64,000 nt of DNA from an uncultured Lachnospiraceae bacterium. GTDB taxonomy: Bacteria; Bacillota; Clostridia; Lachnospirales; Lachnospiraceae. The translations under genes were made by a program, and so were the position numbers. Shown in pieces: positions 8,614 through 16,979 of this stretch. The stretch's first letter is position 1; the number at the start of each line of letters is the position of its first letter. The notes under the pieces were generated by a model that saw only the letters and a list, made by a program, of their open reading frames with translations, was not told where the DNA came from and made no database searches. The DNA lies in assembly GCA_947176505.1 (NCBI GenBank), contig CAMWQW010000003.1, positions 124,001-188,000 of the forward strand, written 5' to 3'.

Positions 8614-10442
8614 GATAAAGTCGTCTCCGTAATCTTCTCGTCTTCCACTTTATATATGACGTCACATTTGGCAATCGTATTGAGTCTGTGCGCAATAATC
8701 ACCATCGTCTTTCTGCCGTGGAAGCTGTTAATTGCATCCATTACCGCCTTCTCCGTATCCGTATCAAGCGCGGAGGTCGCCTCGTCAAAAACGAGAATCT
8801 CAGGATTATGGTAGAGCGCTCTGGCAATACCGAGACGCTGTCTCTGTCCGCCCGAAATTCTGACACCTCTGTCACCTATGGTTGTATCAAGTCCCTCCGG
8901 AAGCTGTTCCACAAACTCCTTAAGCTGCGCTTCCTCCAGCACTTCCCATATGCGCTTATCATCTATCTTGTCCGCATCAATGCCGAACGCAATGTTATCG
9001 CGTATCGACTCGTCAATCAGATAAATCGACTGCGGAATATAACCGATTTTCGCAAGCCATGCCGCGTAATTATCAAATATATTAACTCCGTCACAAGTAA
9101 TTGTTCCCGACTGCACATGCAAAAGCCCTAACAAAATATCCACAATCGTCGACTTACCCGCGCCGGAAGGACCCATAATACCCACGGACTGTCCCTTCTT
9201 TACTTCCATATGAGCGTCCGTAAAAATATTCTTATCCGTGTTCGGGTATGCATACGTAATGTGGTCCAACACAATCCTATCCTGCAGCTCCACCCTAGGC
9301 AGCTCCTGCATATCCTCTTTCGTCAACCCGGTTACACTGCCGTTTACGTCCATCTTCATACTCTCGTTCAGATTCTCATACAGATAATCCAGACAAGGCT
9401 GCGAGTAGGCAATCTCCGACAGATAGGTATTGATGCGGTTCGTCCCCGGCATCACGCGGATTCCCGCCACTGCCATCGCGGATAGCTGCGGAACCAGAAC
9501 CTTGATATCACCGCCCCGCAGCATATAGAGCATGATAAAAAGAAGTACCGATACCATGAAGACCGTCTCGATTAAAAGTCTCGGCAAATTGTTGAGTACC
9601 GCATAATTTCTCGCCACGTTGGCGCCGATAGCGCCGCTCTCATAATAGTTTCGCACAAAAAACTCTTCCCTGTGCAGTACTTTCACATCTTTTAACCCGT
9701 AGATAGACTGAATCCGCCACTTGGCAATACGGGATTGTATCGCCTGATTCTTGTGTCCGATATTATTTAAACGGGGTTTCAGAATCTTCGTAATGATGAG
9801 CGTCATTCCAAGGAAAATCGTGACAATAAACAGACTCATCGCCGGGCTGATAATCACTACCACAACGCACAGCGACACTACCACCACAATCTCCGTCACC
9901 ATCTGGATCAACACCAGAATCAACTGAAAAGCATTTGGTATATCGCTGTCTGTCAGACGAAATACGGTCGGAATATCCGCACCGAGATAAACCTCATACG
10001 GTCTGTTCAAAAATTCCCGCATCACACGGCTGATCATGCGGTTTCTGTTACGCGTCACAAAAGTATTCTGTACATATGTCTGAAACAGCAGATAAGCGTT
10101 CTTAACGATATACAGTACAATCAGCGTACCGAGCATAATGATAATAAGCTGCGTACTCGACTGAATATTTAAGGTATCCACCACGATTGCTACGAATTGA
10201 TTGTCCAGAATATCCTCCGGATTCATCAGCACTTCCACAACCGGCAAAAGAAGGGACACGCCAAGCGTCTCCAACATACCTCCAATCAGAATCAGCACTG
10301 CCAGTCCTACCAGCTGCCGCTTCTGCTTTTTATCAAAAAGATAGCCGACTTTATGAAGCATACTGACCTTTTTGTCTGCATCGACTTTTTGTGTATGTCT
10401 TCTCTCTATATTATTATCTTCCACATTTTCCTGTTTACTCAT
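8607..10442 (-). CDS. ABC-type lipid-linked oligosaccharide flippase, PglK/MsbA-like
   Basis: A 611-residue half-transporter with an N-terminal six-helix domain and a C-terminal ATPase. Walker A GPSGAGKST is at about 424-432, the signature ISGGQRQR at about 529-536, Walker B with DEATSALD at about 553-560 and the H-loop AHRL at about 585. The start of the membrane domain (GGMLETLGVSLLLPVV) matches the PglK type that flips lipid-linked heptasaccharide in Campylobacter. It overlaps a GT11 gene on each side (7 and 8 bp). A second copy at 57251-59008 starts the operon. No Wzx-type flippase is present, so these two probably do that job. Confidence 0.88.
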   Translation of the reverse strand: MSKQENVEDNNIERRHTQKVDADKKVSMLHKVGYLFDKKQKRQLVGLAVLILIGGMLETLGVSLLLPVVEVLMNPEDILDNQFVAIVVDTLNIQSSTQLIIIMLGTLIVLYIVKNAYLLFQTYVQNTFVTRNRNRMISRVMREFLNRPYEVYLGADIPTVFRLTDSDIPNAFQLILVLIQMVTEIVVVVSLCVVVVIISPAMSLFIVTIFLGMTLIITKILKPRLNNIGHKNQAIQSRIAKWRIQSIYGLKDVKVLHREEFFVRNYYESGAIGANVARNYAVLNNLPRLLIETVFMVSVLLFIMLYMLRGGDIKVLVPQLSAMAVAGIRVMPGTNRINTYLSEIAYSQPCLDYLYENLNESMKMDVNGSVTGLTKEDMQELPRVELQDRIVLDHITYAYPNTDKNIFTDAHMEVKKGQSVGIMGPSGAGKSTIVDILLGLLHVQSGTITCDGVNIFDNYAAWLAKIGYIPQSIYLIDESIRDNIAFGIDADKIDDKRIWEVLEEAQLKEFVEQLPEGLDTTIGDRGVRISGGQRQRLGIARALYHNPEILVFDEATSALDTDTEKAVMDAINSFHGRKTMVIIAHRLNTIAKCDVIYKVEDEKITETTLSC

Positions 10443-11406
10443 GTATGGTTGTTTCCTCTGTCTCTCCGCTGTTTGCTGCGATTCTCCGCATATCTTTTCT
10501 GTAAAAATCGGTGCAGTCCCATCCGTTCAGCCATCTGTCCGGCGCATACACCGTCTTATCCGGATTACCGTTCAGATAAGAAGCCCACCAGCTAAAGCTG
10601 CTGTTTGCAAGTATGTGATGCCTGCATTTACTCATAAGGATAAATTCCTGATAGTCGCTCTGTCCGCCAAGGTCTATGATCTCCACATCACCGGCTTTTT
10701 CTCCCTGTGAAATCTGCCCGCCCTGTACAATCTGCTGCATGGTCCACTGCTTATCATTGGTGAAAAGATAGAACCTGCCGTGGGGATGCTCTTTTTTCAT
10801 CTGCTCCATCGCCTTCTTATAATATGCCTCCGTACAGATACCGCCGAAAAGCTTCTGATTCTCAGGCAGCAAATAATCCCCTCCACGAATATGCACACTG
10901 ATTGACTCCTCCAAAGTAATCTGCGCAAGATATTTTTCAAACAGCGCTTCTGATTCCTCCGGCTCCTGCATTTCTTTAGCGCCCTTTCCCCGGACATATG
11001 ACAGCAGCTTCTCTACGTCGTATGCCTTACGTACTTCCTCTGATACTCTTTCAAAATATTTCTCGGTCTGCCAGTATCCTTCCAGATAAATGTCATCCCA
11101 CGCCAGAATTTCCGGTTTGTAACGTTTATCCGCCTCAAAATAGGATTTCTTGTTTCTACCGAAGAGTTTCCGGCGTATCTTATCGCACATATGAGGCGAT
11201 GCGTCCAGCATACATTCCATTTCTTTTGCCGTAGCTGTCTCATAGGTAATGCCGAAAGGCGCAAGCGCCGGATTACGCTGCATGTCATGCTCAAATCCTG
11301 TCCTGTCGTCAATCTTCACATCTTTACCGAGACTTTTCAATTGTAAATACAAGGCATACTGAAACATCTGATTGCCCAGTCCGCCTGCAAGCTGTATAAT
11401 TATCAT
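10435..11406 (-). CDS. GT11 family alpha-1,2-fucosyltransferase
   Basis: A 323-residue protein with canonical GT11 motifs: GGLGNQMFQYA at residues 8-18, HIRGGDYL at 172-179 and ANSSFSWWASYLN starting near 267. These enzymes transfer fucose from GDP-fucose to the 2-OH of galactose or a similar sugar, making H-type structures. The His-Arg-Gly-Asp donor-binding stretch is intact, unlike the neighbouring GT11 at 7579-8613. No GDP-fucose synthesis gene (gmd, fcl, fkp) is in the window, so the donor would have to be made elsewhere. The gene ends inside the flippase gene by 8 bp. Confidence 0.9.
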   Translation of the reverse strand: MIIIQLAGGLGNQMFQYALYLQLKSLGKDVKIDDRTGFEHDMQRNPALAPFGITYETATAKEMECMLDASPHMCDKIRRKLFGRNKKSYFEADKRYKPEILAWDDIYLEGYWQTEKYFERVSEEVRKAYDVEKLLSYVRGKGAKEMQEPEESEALFEKYLAQITLEESISVHIRGGDYLLPENQKLFGGICTEAYYKKAMEQMKKEHPHGRFYLFTNDKQWTMQQIVQGGQISQGEKAGDVEIIDLGGQSDYQEFILMSKCRHHILANSSFSWWASYLNGNPDKTVYAPDRWLNGWDCTDFYRKDMRRIAANSGETEETTIHE

Positions 11407-11451
11407 TTCTAAATACTGTTTACCCTTTCAACCATGGTTCCATCCCTGCTC

Positions 11452-12552
11452 TTATCGATTCAGCCGGGTCTTCATGGCTCTAACATTTCTCTTAATCTTC
11501 ACCTTGAGCGGAATCATCACCTGTTCCTCCCACTGCATTTTGCGCCGGTAACGCGCCGGAGATTTTAAGAACAGCTTCATTTTCTCATAATCCCGTCTGT
11601 CCGCCACCGGGCAATGATATGCTCTCGCATAATTCTCTCTGTTATCCCGTATCATCTGCGTAATCTGCTCTAAATATTTATCCTTCTCCGGAATATCCGT
11701 CTTTTGCAGCCGGTCATAGAAAAGCAGCAGTCTTTTATAAAAAAAATAATCATGAATGTCTGCAAGATCCTCTCTCCCCAGCTCTTTAAGAAACCTTGTC
11801 TTCTCATAATAAGCAGGAATCTGATCCGTAAAGGTTCGAGGATTAATCTGCGTATTCATGATGCTTCCCTCTCTGTCTATTATATAGTTATAATATGCAG
11901 TGTCAAGGTAAACACAGCGGCTTACATGAGCAAGCGCCAATGTCGCAAACATAATGTCCTCATACCATTTTCCTTCCGGAAAAGTAATACCGGTCAAAAA
12001 CTGACGCCTGTAAAGTTTATTCCATGCGGCGTTTTGAATAGCATACTCTTTTGTCTCCTGTACATAATACTGCAGCGCCTCCTGTCCTTCAAATACGACT
12101 GCTCTGTCCACAGACTCATCTTCCGTATGTGTCTTATGCACCTGACGGTAACGGCAGACTGCAATATCAGCCTCCTGCTCCCGCATGGCGCCAAGCATTT
12201 TCTCATACATATCCGGGTCAATCCAGTCATCTCCGTCCACAAAACCGATATAACTGCCTTTCGCCCGTGCTATTCCTGCATTCCGCGCCTGTGCGGGACC
12301 CCCGTTTTCCTTATGAATTACATGTACACGCGCATCTTTCCTTGCAAGATTGTCACAGAGTTCTCCCGTACCGTCCGTCGAACCGTCATCCACGACAATA
12401 ATCTCCAGATTCTGATACGTCTGGCTGCGAACCGAATTGACGCCTCTCTCAATATAATCCGCAATATTGTATGCCGCTATCACCACCGAAATCAAATCGG
12501 TCTGCTCTCTCATCTTAATTTGTGCCGGATGATAATGTTCTAATACTTTCAT
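11452..12552 (-). CDS. GT2 family glycosyltransferase
   Basis: A 366-residue GT2 enzyme. The catalytic domain shows LISVVIAAYN at about 20-29, VDDGSTDGTGELC at about 55-67, AQARNAGIARAKGSYIGFVDGDDW ending in the DGDD metal site near 111, and a WNKLYRR segment near 195. A 110-residue basic tail follows. It begins in an ATGA overlap with the asparagine-synthase-like gene, with GGAG 9 bp upstream, so its translation is coupled. It adds one residue to the lipid-linked chain in the cytoplasm; the sugar is unknown. Confidence 0.92.
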   Translation of the reverse strand: MKVLEHYHPAQIKMREQTDLISVVIAAYNIADYIERGVNSVRSQTYQNLEIIVVDDGSTDGTGELCDNLARKDARVHVIHKENGGPAQARNAGIARAKGSYIGFVDGDDWIDPDMYEKMLGAMREQEADIAVCRYRQVHKTHTEDESVDRAVVFEGQEALQYYVQETKEYAIQNAAWNKLYRRQFLTGITFPEGKWYEDIMFATLALAHVSRCVYLDTAYYNYIIDREGSIMNTQINPRTFTDQIPAYYEKTRFLKELGREDLADIHDYFFYKRLLLFYDRLQKTDIPEKDKYLEQITQMIRDNRENYARAYHCPVADRRDYEKMKLFLKSPARYRRKMQWEEQVMIPLKVKIKRNVRAMKTRLNR

Positions 12553-14429
12553 CGCTTAGCCATCCACTCCTGAAACATCAAAATATACCATATCTGCACG
12601 CGCCAGATATCTCTCTCAACATAATCATTCCACATTTTCCATACCACGTCCACATTCAATAACGCTTGTTTTTCTAATGTGTCCCTGTCAATCAGCTCTT
12701 CCGCCCACCGACGCAGTTCCGGCTCCTTCAACCACTTGTGCAGCGGAATGCTAAATCCTTTCTTCGGGCGTTCCATCAGCTCGCGCGGTACATAGCGATA
12801 AAGAACATCCCGCAAAACCTTCTTGGTGACGCCGTCTTTCTTCCTATATAATAGGGGCAGCTTCCATGCAAATTCCACCACATCCTTATCTAACATTGGC
12901 ACTCTCGTCTCCAGTGAAACAGCCATTGCAGTTCTGTCTACTTTATTTAAAATATCGTCGGGATGATACATCAGCAAATCCATCAGCATCAGATTATGCT
13001 GCGCCTCTTCCAGCAGTCCGGCAGGGTAGGTGTCCATAATTGTCAGGCTGCAGTCCTCTCTTTTGCAATCCCTCCTGACAATCTCAAATCCCTCTCCAAT
13101 CTCGGAGCGCAGATACATGTCTTCGATATTGCGTGCCCCCAGAAGTCTTGCTCTGGTAGCCAGCGTGCCGCACTCTGCGCTGCCGAAAGCCCCCAACATC
13201 ACGCTTGCCGGCTTACGAAGCGCATAGGGAATCCGTCTTGTCTTGTTCCAAATCCGGTCAATCGAACCGTAAGTATTATATCCGCAAAACAGTTCGTCTC
13301 CGCCGTCTCCGCTGAGAGATACCGTCACATGCTCTCTTGTCATCTTGCTCACCAGATATGTCGGTATCTGGGATGAATCCGCATATGGTTCCCCGAACAT
13401 CTTAGCCAAATCCGGTATCACATTCTTGGCATCCTGTTCCGTTATATATAATTCCGTGTGCTCCGTTCCGAGATGCTCAGCAATCTCTTTGGCAGCATCC
13501 GCCTCGTTAAATTTCTCGTCCCACATGCCAATCGTAAAGCTACGCACCTTACGCTCGCTCAAAGTCTGCATAAGCGACACTATCGTACTACTGTCAATCC
13601 CTGCAGAGAGGAATGCGCCTACCGGCACATCGGCAGCCATCTGTCCCCGGATGGACTCTTTCAGCAAGCGCTCCAGTTCTTCCGCCGCTTCCGTCTCGCT
13701 TCCTCTGAAGAGATGTGTCTGTCCGTATACTGCCGTATCCAACATTGACCAATAAGTTTTTATAGTATATTTATTAAATGGATATTTAATTTCTAGGCAT
13801 TTTCCGGGCTGTAATTTGTGAATATTTTCATAAATAGAGCAGGGTGCCGCGATGTATCCATAACGGAAGTAATTATCCAAAACTCCAGTATTTATCGGGT
13901 TTTCAAACTCATCTAACGCAGTAATTGAGTTTAAATCAGAGGCAAAAACAAAACGGTTGTTATTTACAAATCCATAGTATAACGGCTTCTCTCCCACTCT
14001 GTCGCGCGCCAGCGATAACAGTCGTTCTTCTTTGTCGTATACGGCAATGGCAAACATCCCTTTCACCATTCCAAGCGTATTCTCTAATCCGTATGCCGAA
14101 ACAGCTTCCACAAGAGTTTCCGTATCCGACGTCCCTCTGAATCCGGTTACCTTCTTTTCGCGAAGCAGTCTTTCCCTGATTACCTGATGATTATAGATTT
14201 CTCCATTATACGCAATCACATAACGACCGTTATGCGATTCCATCGGCTGAGCGCCGGACGATGTCAAGTCTACAATGGATAGGCGCCTATGCCCTAGGAC
14301 CACTGCATGGTCTTCCGAAGCCCAGATTCCCTCCGCGTCCGGTCCTCTATGGTACATCTTCTCATTCATCCGCTCAATATTTTGCTGCCAACTGTCACCC
14401 CAGTTACATAGTCCGGCAATTCCGCACAT
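12549..14429 (-). CDS. asnB: Asparagine synthase (glutamine-hydrolysing) family amidotransferase, copy 1
   Basis: A 626-residue AsnB-type enzyme. The mature N-terminus Cys2-Gly-Ile-Ala is the class II glutaminase nucleophile. RGPDAEG, RRLSIVDL, YNGEIYN and SDTE build the glutaminase domain, and the C-terminal synthetase domain has the pyrophosphate loop SAGIDSS and SLSGDGGDELFCGYN. The first loop position is Ala, not the common Gly of SGGxDSS. In glycan loci such proteins are thought to amidate uronic acids (as for WbpS or WbtH), which fits the UDP-GalNAcA enzymes at 35-39 kb. Ordinary asparagine synthesis remains possible. Confidence 0.88.
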   Translation of the reverse strand: MCGIAGLCNWGDSWQQNIERMNEKMYHRGPDAEGIWASEDHAVVLGHRRLSIVDLTSSGAQPMESHNGRYVIAYNGEIYNHQVIRERLLREKKVTGFRGTSDTETLVEAVSAYGLENTLGMVKGMFAIAVYDKEERLLSLARDRVGEKPLYYGFVNNNRFVFASDLNSITALDEFENPINTGVLDNYFRYGYIAAPCSIYENIHKLQPGKCLEIKYPFNKYTIKTYWSMLDTAVYGQTHLFRGSETEAAEELERLLKESIRGQMAADVPVGAFLSAGIDSSTIVSLMQTLSERKVRSFTIGMWDEKFNEADAAKEIAEHLGTEHTELYITEQDAKNVIPDLAKMFGEPYADSSQIPTYLVSKMTREHVTVSLSGDGGDELFCGYNTYGSIDRIWNKTRRIPYALRKPASVMLGAFGSAECGTLATRARLLGARNIEDMYLRSEIGEGFEIVRRDCKREDCSLTIMDTYPAGLLEEAQHNLMLMDLLMYHPDDILNKVDRTAMAVSLETRVPMLDKDVVEFAWKLPLLYRKKDGVTKKVLRDVLYRYVPRELMERPKKGFSIPLHKWLKEPELRRWAEELIDRDTLEKQALLNVDVVWKMWNDYVERDIWRVQIWYILMFQEWMAKR

Positions 14430-14490
14430 GTGTCTGTCCCTTTCTTCCTATTATAATGCATACGCCCGTCTCATGCCTTCCACGACTGCA

Positions 14491-15582
14491 TCACTCTTCC
14501 TCAATTATTGCATATTCCTCATTCGCAATCCTATCCCGTATCGTCTGCCTTGCCGTTTCCATCTCACTCTGCCACAATGTGTATGCGTCGTCCCACGACG
14601 CATATGCCGCATCGCCGCGCTTGTCCGTAAACGCATAATGCTCCAATAAATACTCTCTCAGAAAGTCCGTGCATTTCTCCGCGCCGACTGCGTTAGTGTG
14701 ACTACCGTAATCCGCAAAGTCTTGCTCGAAAACAATTCCGGTCTCTTCATAATAATTGTTCATATTTACAAACGGGTAACCGTAAGAAGCTACAATTTCT
14801 TCCATATAGTTAAACATCTGCTGTTCCTGCAACGATTCGCCGTAGGGTGACACGATAAACAGTGCGTCCTGTTTCTCACCCTGAAGAAATTCCAGTAAAT
14901 CTCTCAAATATCCCTCCTGCTCCTTTGGAATTTCCACCGTTCCATCCGCGCCGCCGCAATCCGGCATAGGCAGAGGACCTACTTCATCTTTGAAAGCATA
15001 CCCCTTTAACGGATTTTTCTTATGATAGAACATATTCGCCCACTCGGATGGAAGCACAAGCATCTTCCAATTGGTATGGTACTTCATAATATCAATATGA
15101 AACGTAATACGACCTTCTTCATCATCCTCCGGTACCATCGCCTGTATCGTCTCGTATCGTAAAGGAGAATATTTCATATTGTCTGTCACCCCGCGGGTAT
15201 ATGCCATATTCCCGCTCAAGCCTGCATCCTCCATGGTGAACATTCTCATCTCAAAGATAAACAATTCCGGCGACTGTGACTTCTTCGCTTCCTTCACCAG
15301 ATATTTCATTGCAATCGGTCGCTGCACGTTAGATGAGAGCGGGTACATTGCGATTCCGGTCTCTCCCCACAGCTTAGGCGTACTATAATAAGGAAATACC
15401 GGACTTGAACCGATCATCACGATATCCAGCGTATCATTTTTCTCCGCATAGAAACCCGAAAACCTATCTTTTACATCGCCGTTCGTTCTTACCATATAAG
15501 ATACGGAAATAAACAATACTACAAAAATCAATATGAAAATTATACTCTGCAGGGCAGTCCGCACCTTACTGTTCCGGGTCAT
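14491..15582 (-). CDS. Membrane-anchored SGNH/GDSL hydrolase-like protein
   Basis: A 363-residue protein with one N-terminal signal anchor (about residues 10-30) and an outside domain of the SGNH fold. IVMIGSSPV provides the block I serine and DYGSHTNAVGAEKCTDFL provides block V with the Asp-x3-His pair. This resembles DltD- and AlgX-like proteins that move or remove acetyl or other acyl groups on polysaccharides. The ATG at 15582 is chosen because GGAAAGG lies 8 bp before it; a GTG at 15618 has no clear site. A second SGNH-like gene is at 28004-29086. Confidence 0.75.
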   Translation of the reverse strand: MTRNSKVRTALQSIIFILIFVVLFISVSYMVRTNGDVKDRFSGFYAEKNDTLDIVMIGSSPVFPYYSTPKLWGETGIAMYPLSSNVQRPIAMKYLVKEAKKSQSPELFIFEMRMFTMEDAGLSGNMAYTRGVTDNMKYSPLRYETIQAMVPEDDEEGRITFHIDIMKYHTNWKMLVLPSEWANMFYHKKNPLKGYAFKDEVGPLPMPDCGGADGTVEIPKEQEGYLRDLLEFLQGEKQDALFIVSPYGESLQEQQMFNYMEEIVASYGYPFVNMNNYYEETGIVFEQDFADYGSHTNAVGAEKCTDFLREYLLEHYAFTDKRGDAAYASWDDAYTLWQSEMETARQTIRDRIANEEYAIIEEE

Positions 15583-15625
15583 TGCACTAACCTTTCCTAT
15601 CACAATATCTTTTATCACATCTTTA

Positions 15626-16741
15626 TCATTTGTTCATAATGCACTCAAAGTATTCCTGCCACAAACGGTTCACTCTCTCCGGTGCGAGACGCTCTTGAAG
15701 CTTTGATGCTTCTCTGCCAAGCCGTTCGGCATACGCAGCATCACCAAGAATACAATCCATCGCCTGCTCCAATGCCTGCTGATCCCCGGTCGGGATAATC
15801 AGACCGTTTACTCTATCTGTCATTAGTTCCACCGTACCACCGCTTGGAACATCCGTCGAAATCACCGGCAGTCCTGTTGCCAGCGCTTCAATCAGCGCGT
15901 TAGACACTCCTTCCGAATAAGAAGTCAGAAGAAAAAGTGCTGCCCTCTCAATCTTCGCCGCCACATCGGGAATCACTCCCGGCAAAAATACGCTGTCCCC
16001 AACTCCCATCTCTTTCGTTAAATTCTCCAAGTATCCGCGCAGCTCACCCTCACCGTAAATCGTCAATGTATACTCCGGATATTTTTCCCGTATTGCCGCA
16101 AAGGCGCGAATCATCATCTCATGATTCTTATTGGCATCCAACCGTCCCACCGAAACGATTCGCTTATCCCGCTCTCCCTCATATCTCGGTTTCATAAAAT
16201 CAGGATTCAAAGAGTTCGGAAGTATAACAGCTGTTTTTTGTATTCTTCTGTTAAAAAAATATTTGGAGCGTTCCGTCTGCAGAATAATGCCGGAAGCAAA
16301 TGGAAACAACAAATTCGCAAGCGTATGCATCAACCTGTTCGGATATTCCTCCTTCGCTTCCCCCACCACCGACACTACCGGTCTTGTTTTGGTATGCATT
16401 GTCGTAACAACCGTCATGAAATTATTTTTGCCAATGCAGGATAACACCAGATCTGGTTCCTCATTTTTCCATATCTGATGTAATTTATTAACGCGTCGAA
16501 AAAAATTTATCACACGACTGTTATTTATCTCCTCCGGAGCAAGGTCAGATAACACGCGTTTTATTTCTTCCGGCAAGGAATACTCTTCCTTGTCCGGATA
16601 TTTGTACTGAGTCACCATCGTCACCCGGTATCCTTCTTCCAGAAAAAATTCTGCCAGATTTACGAAGACCCTTTCCGCCCCTCCTTTGTGAAGTGAGCCG
16701 ATATAAAAAGCTATGTGTTTTTTTCTCTCGACAATTTTCAT
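15626..16741 (-). CDS. GT4 family glycosyltransferase
   Basis: A 371-residue GT-B enzyme. HIAFYIGSLHKGGAERVFVNLA near residues 8-28 is the GT4 glycine loop, RIVSVGRLDANKNHEMMI near 192 starts the donor domain, and SYSEGVSNALIEALATGLPVI near 273 carries the E-x7-E motif. It is preceded by a 238-bp AT-rich gap with a promoter candidate, so it begins a sub-operon with the SGNH and AsnB genes downstream. It resembles the GT4 at 21251-22360 closely in the N-terminal motif (GGAERVxxNLA). The sugar is not predicted. Confidence 0.92.
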   Translation of the reverse strand: MKIVERKKHIAFYIGSLHKGGAERVFVNLAEFFLEEGYRVTMVTQYKYPDKEEYSLPEEIKRVLSDLAPEEINNSRVINFFRRVNKLHQIWKNEEPDLVLSCIGKNNFMTVVTTMHTKTRPVVSVVGEAKEEYPNRLMHTLANLLFPFASGIILQTERSKYFFNRRIQKTAVILPNSLNPDFMKPRYEGERDKRIVSVGRLDANKNHEMMIRAFAAIREKYPEYTLTIYGEGELRGYLENLTKEMGVGDSVFLPGVIPDVAAKIERAALFLLTSYSEGVSNALIEALATGLPVISTDVPSGGTVELMTDRVNGLIIPTGDQQALEQAMDCILGDAAYAERLGREASKLQERLAPERVNRLWQEYFECIMNK

Positions 16742-16926
16742 GTGCTTTGAATAAAATCCTTCATAATTTTATCTTTAAAAAATATTTTTGCATTTTTGCT
16801 TCATTTTTCCTGCAAAATTTCTCAAAATAACTTTTTTTATTAAATTAGACTTTATTTTTGAATTTTAAATTGTATCAACAATTCTTTCTGTTTTCTGACC
16901 ATTTCTGCGCGGAATTTTCACAAATT

Positions 16927-16938
16927 AATAGCGCTATT
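16927..16938. promoter_or_regulatory. Perfect 12-bp palindrome at a presumed transcription start
   Basis: AATAGCGCTATT is its own reverse complement. It lies about 7 bp downstream of the candidate -10 box at 16945-16950 on the minus strand, where an operator could sit. The surrounding 238-bp gap (16742-16979) is otherwise plain AT-rich sequence without another gene. Confidence 0.3.
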
Positions 16939-16944
16939 TTACTC

Positions 16945-16974
16945 TTTATAGTATTTCACAAGTTATTCAATCAA
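16945..16974 (-). promoter_or_regulatory. Candidate internal promoter for the GT4-SGNH-asnB group
   Basis: On the minus strand TTGATT (16969-16974) is followed after 18 bp by TATAAA (16945-16950). It lies just downstream of the second asnB gene, at the head of the largest gap within the long operon. The predicted leader before the GT4 start at 16741 is close to 200 nt. Confidence 0.45.
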
Positions 16975-16979
16975 CGCTT

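Noticed and set aside
8607-10442. Drug or peptide ABC exporter
   Set aside because: The start of the membrane domain, the paired copy and the setting among glycosyltransferases fit a PglK-type lipid-linked glycan flippase better.
11704-12543. Plus-strand frame of 279 codons opposite the GT2 gene
   Set aside because: The minus-strand frame has the full GT2 motif series; the antisense product looks random.
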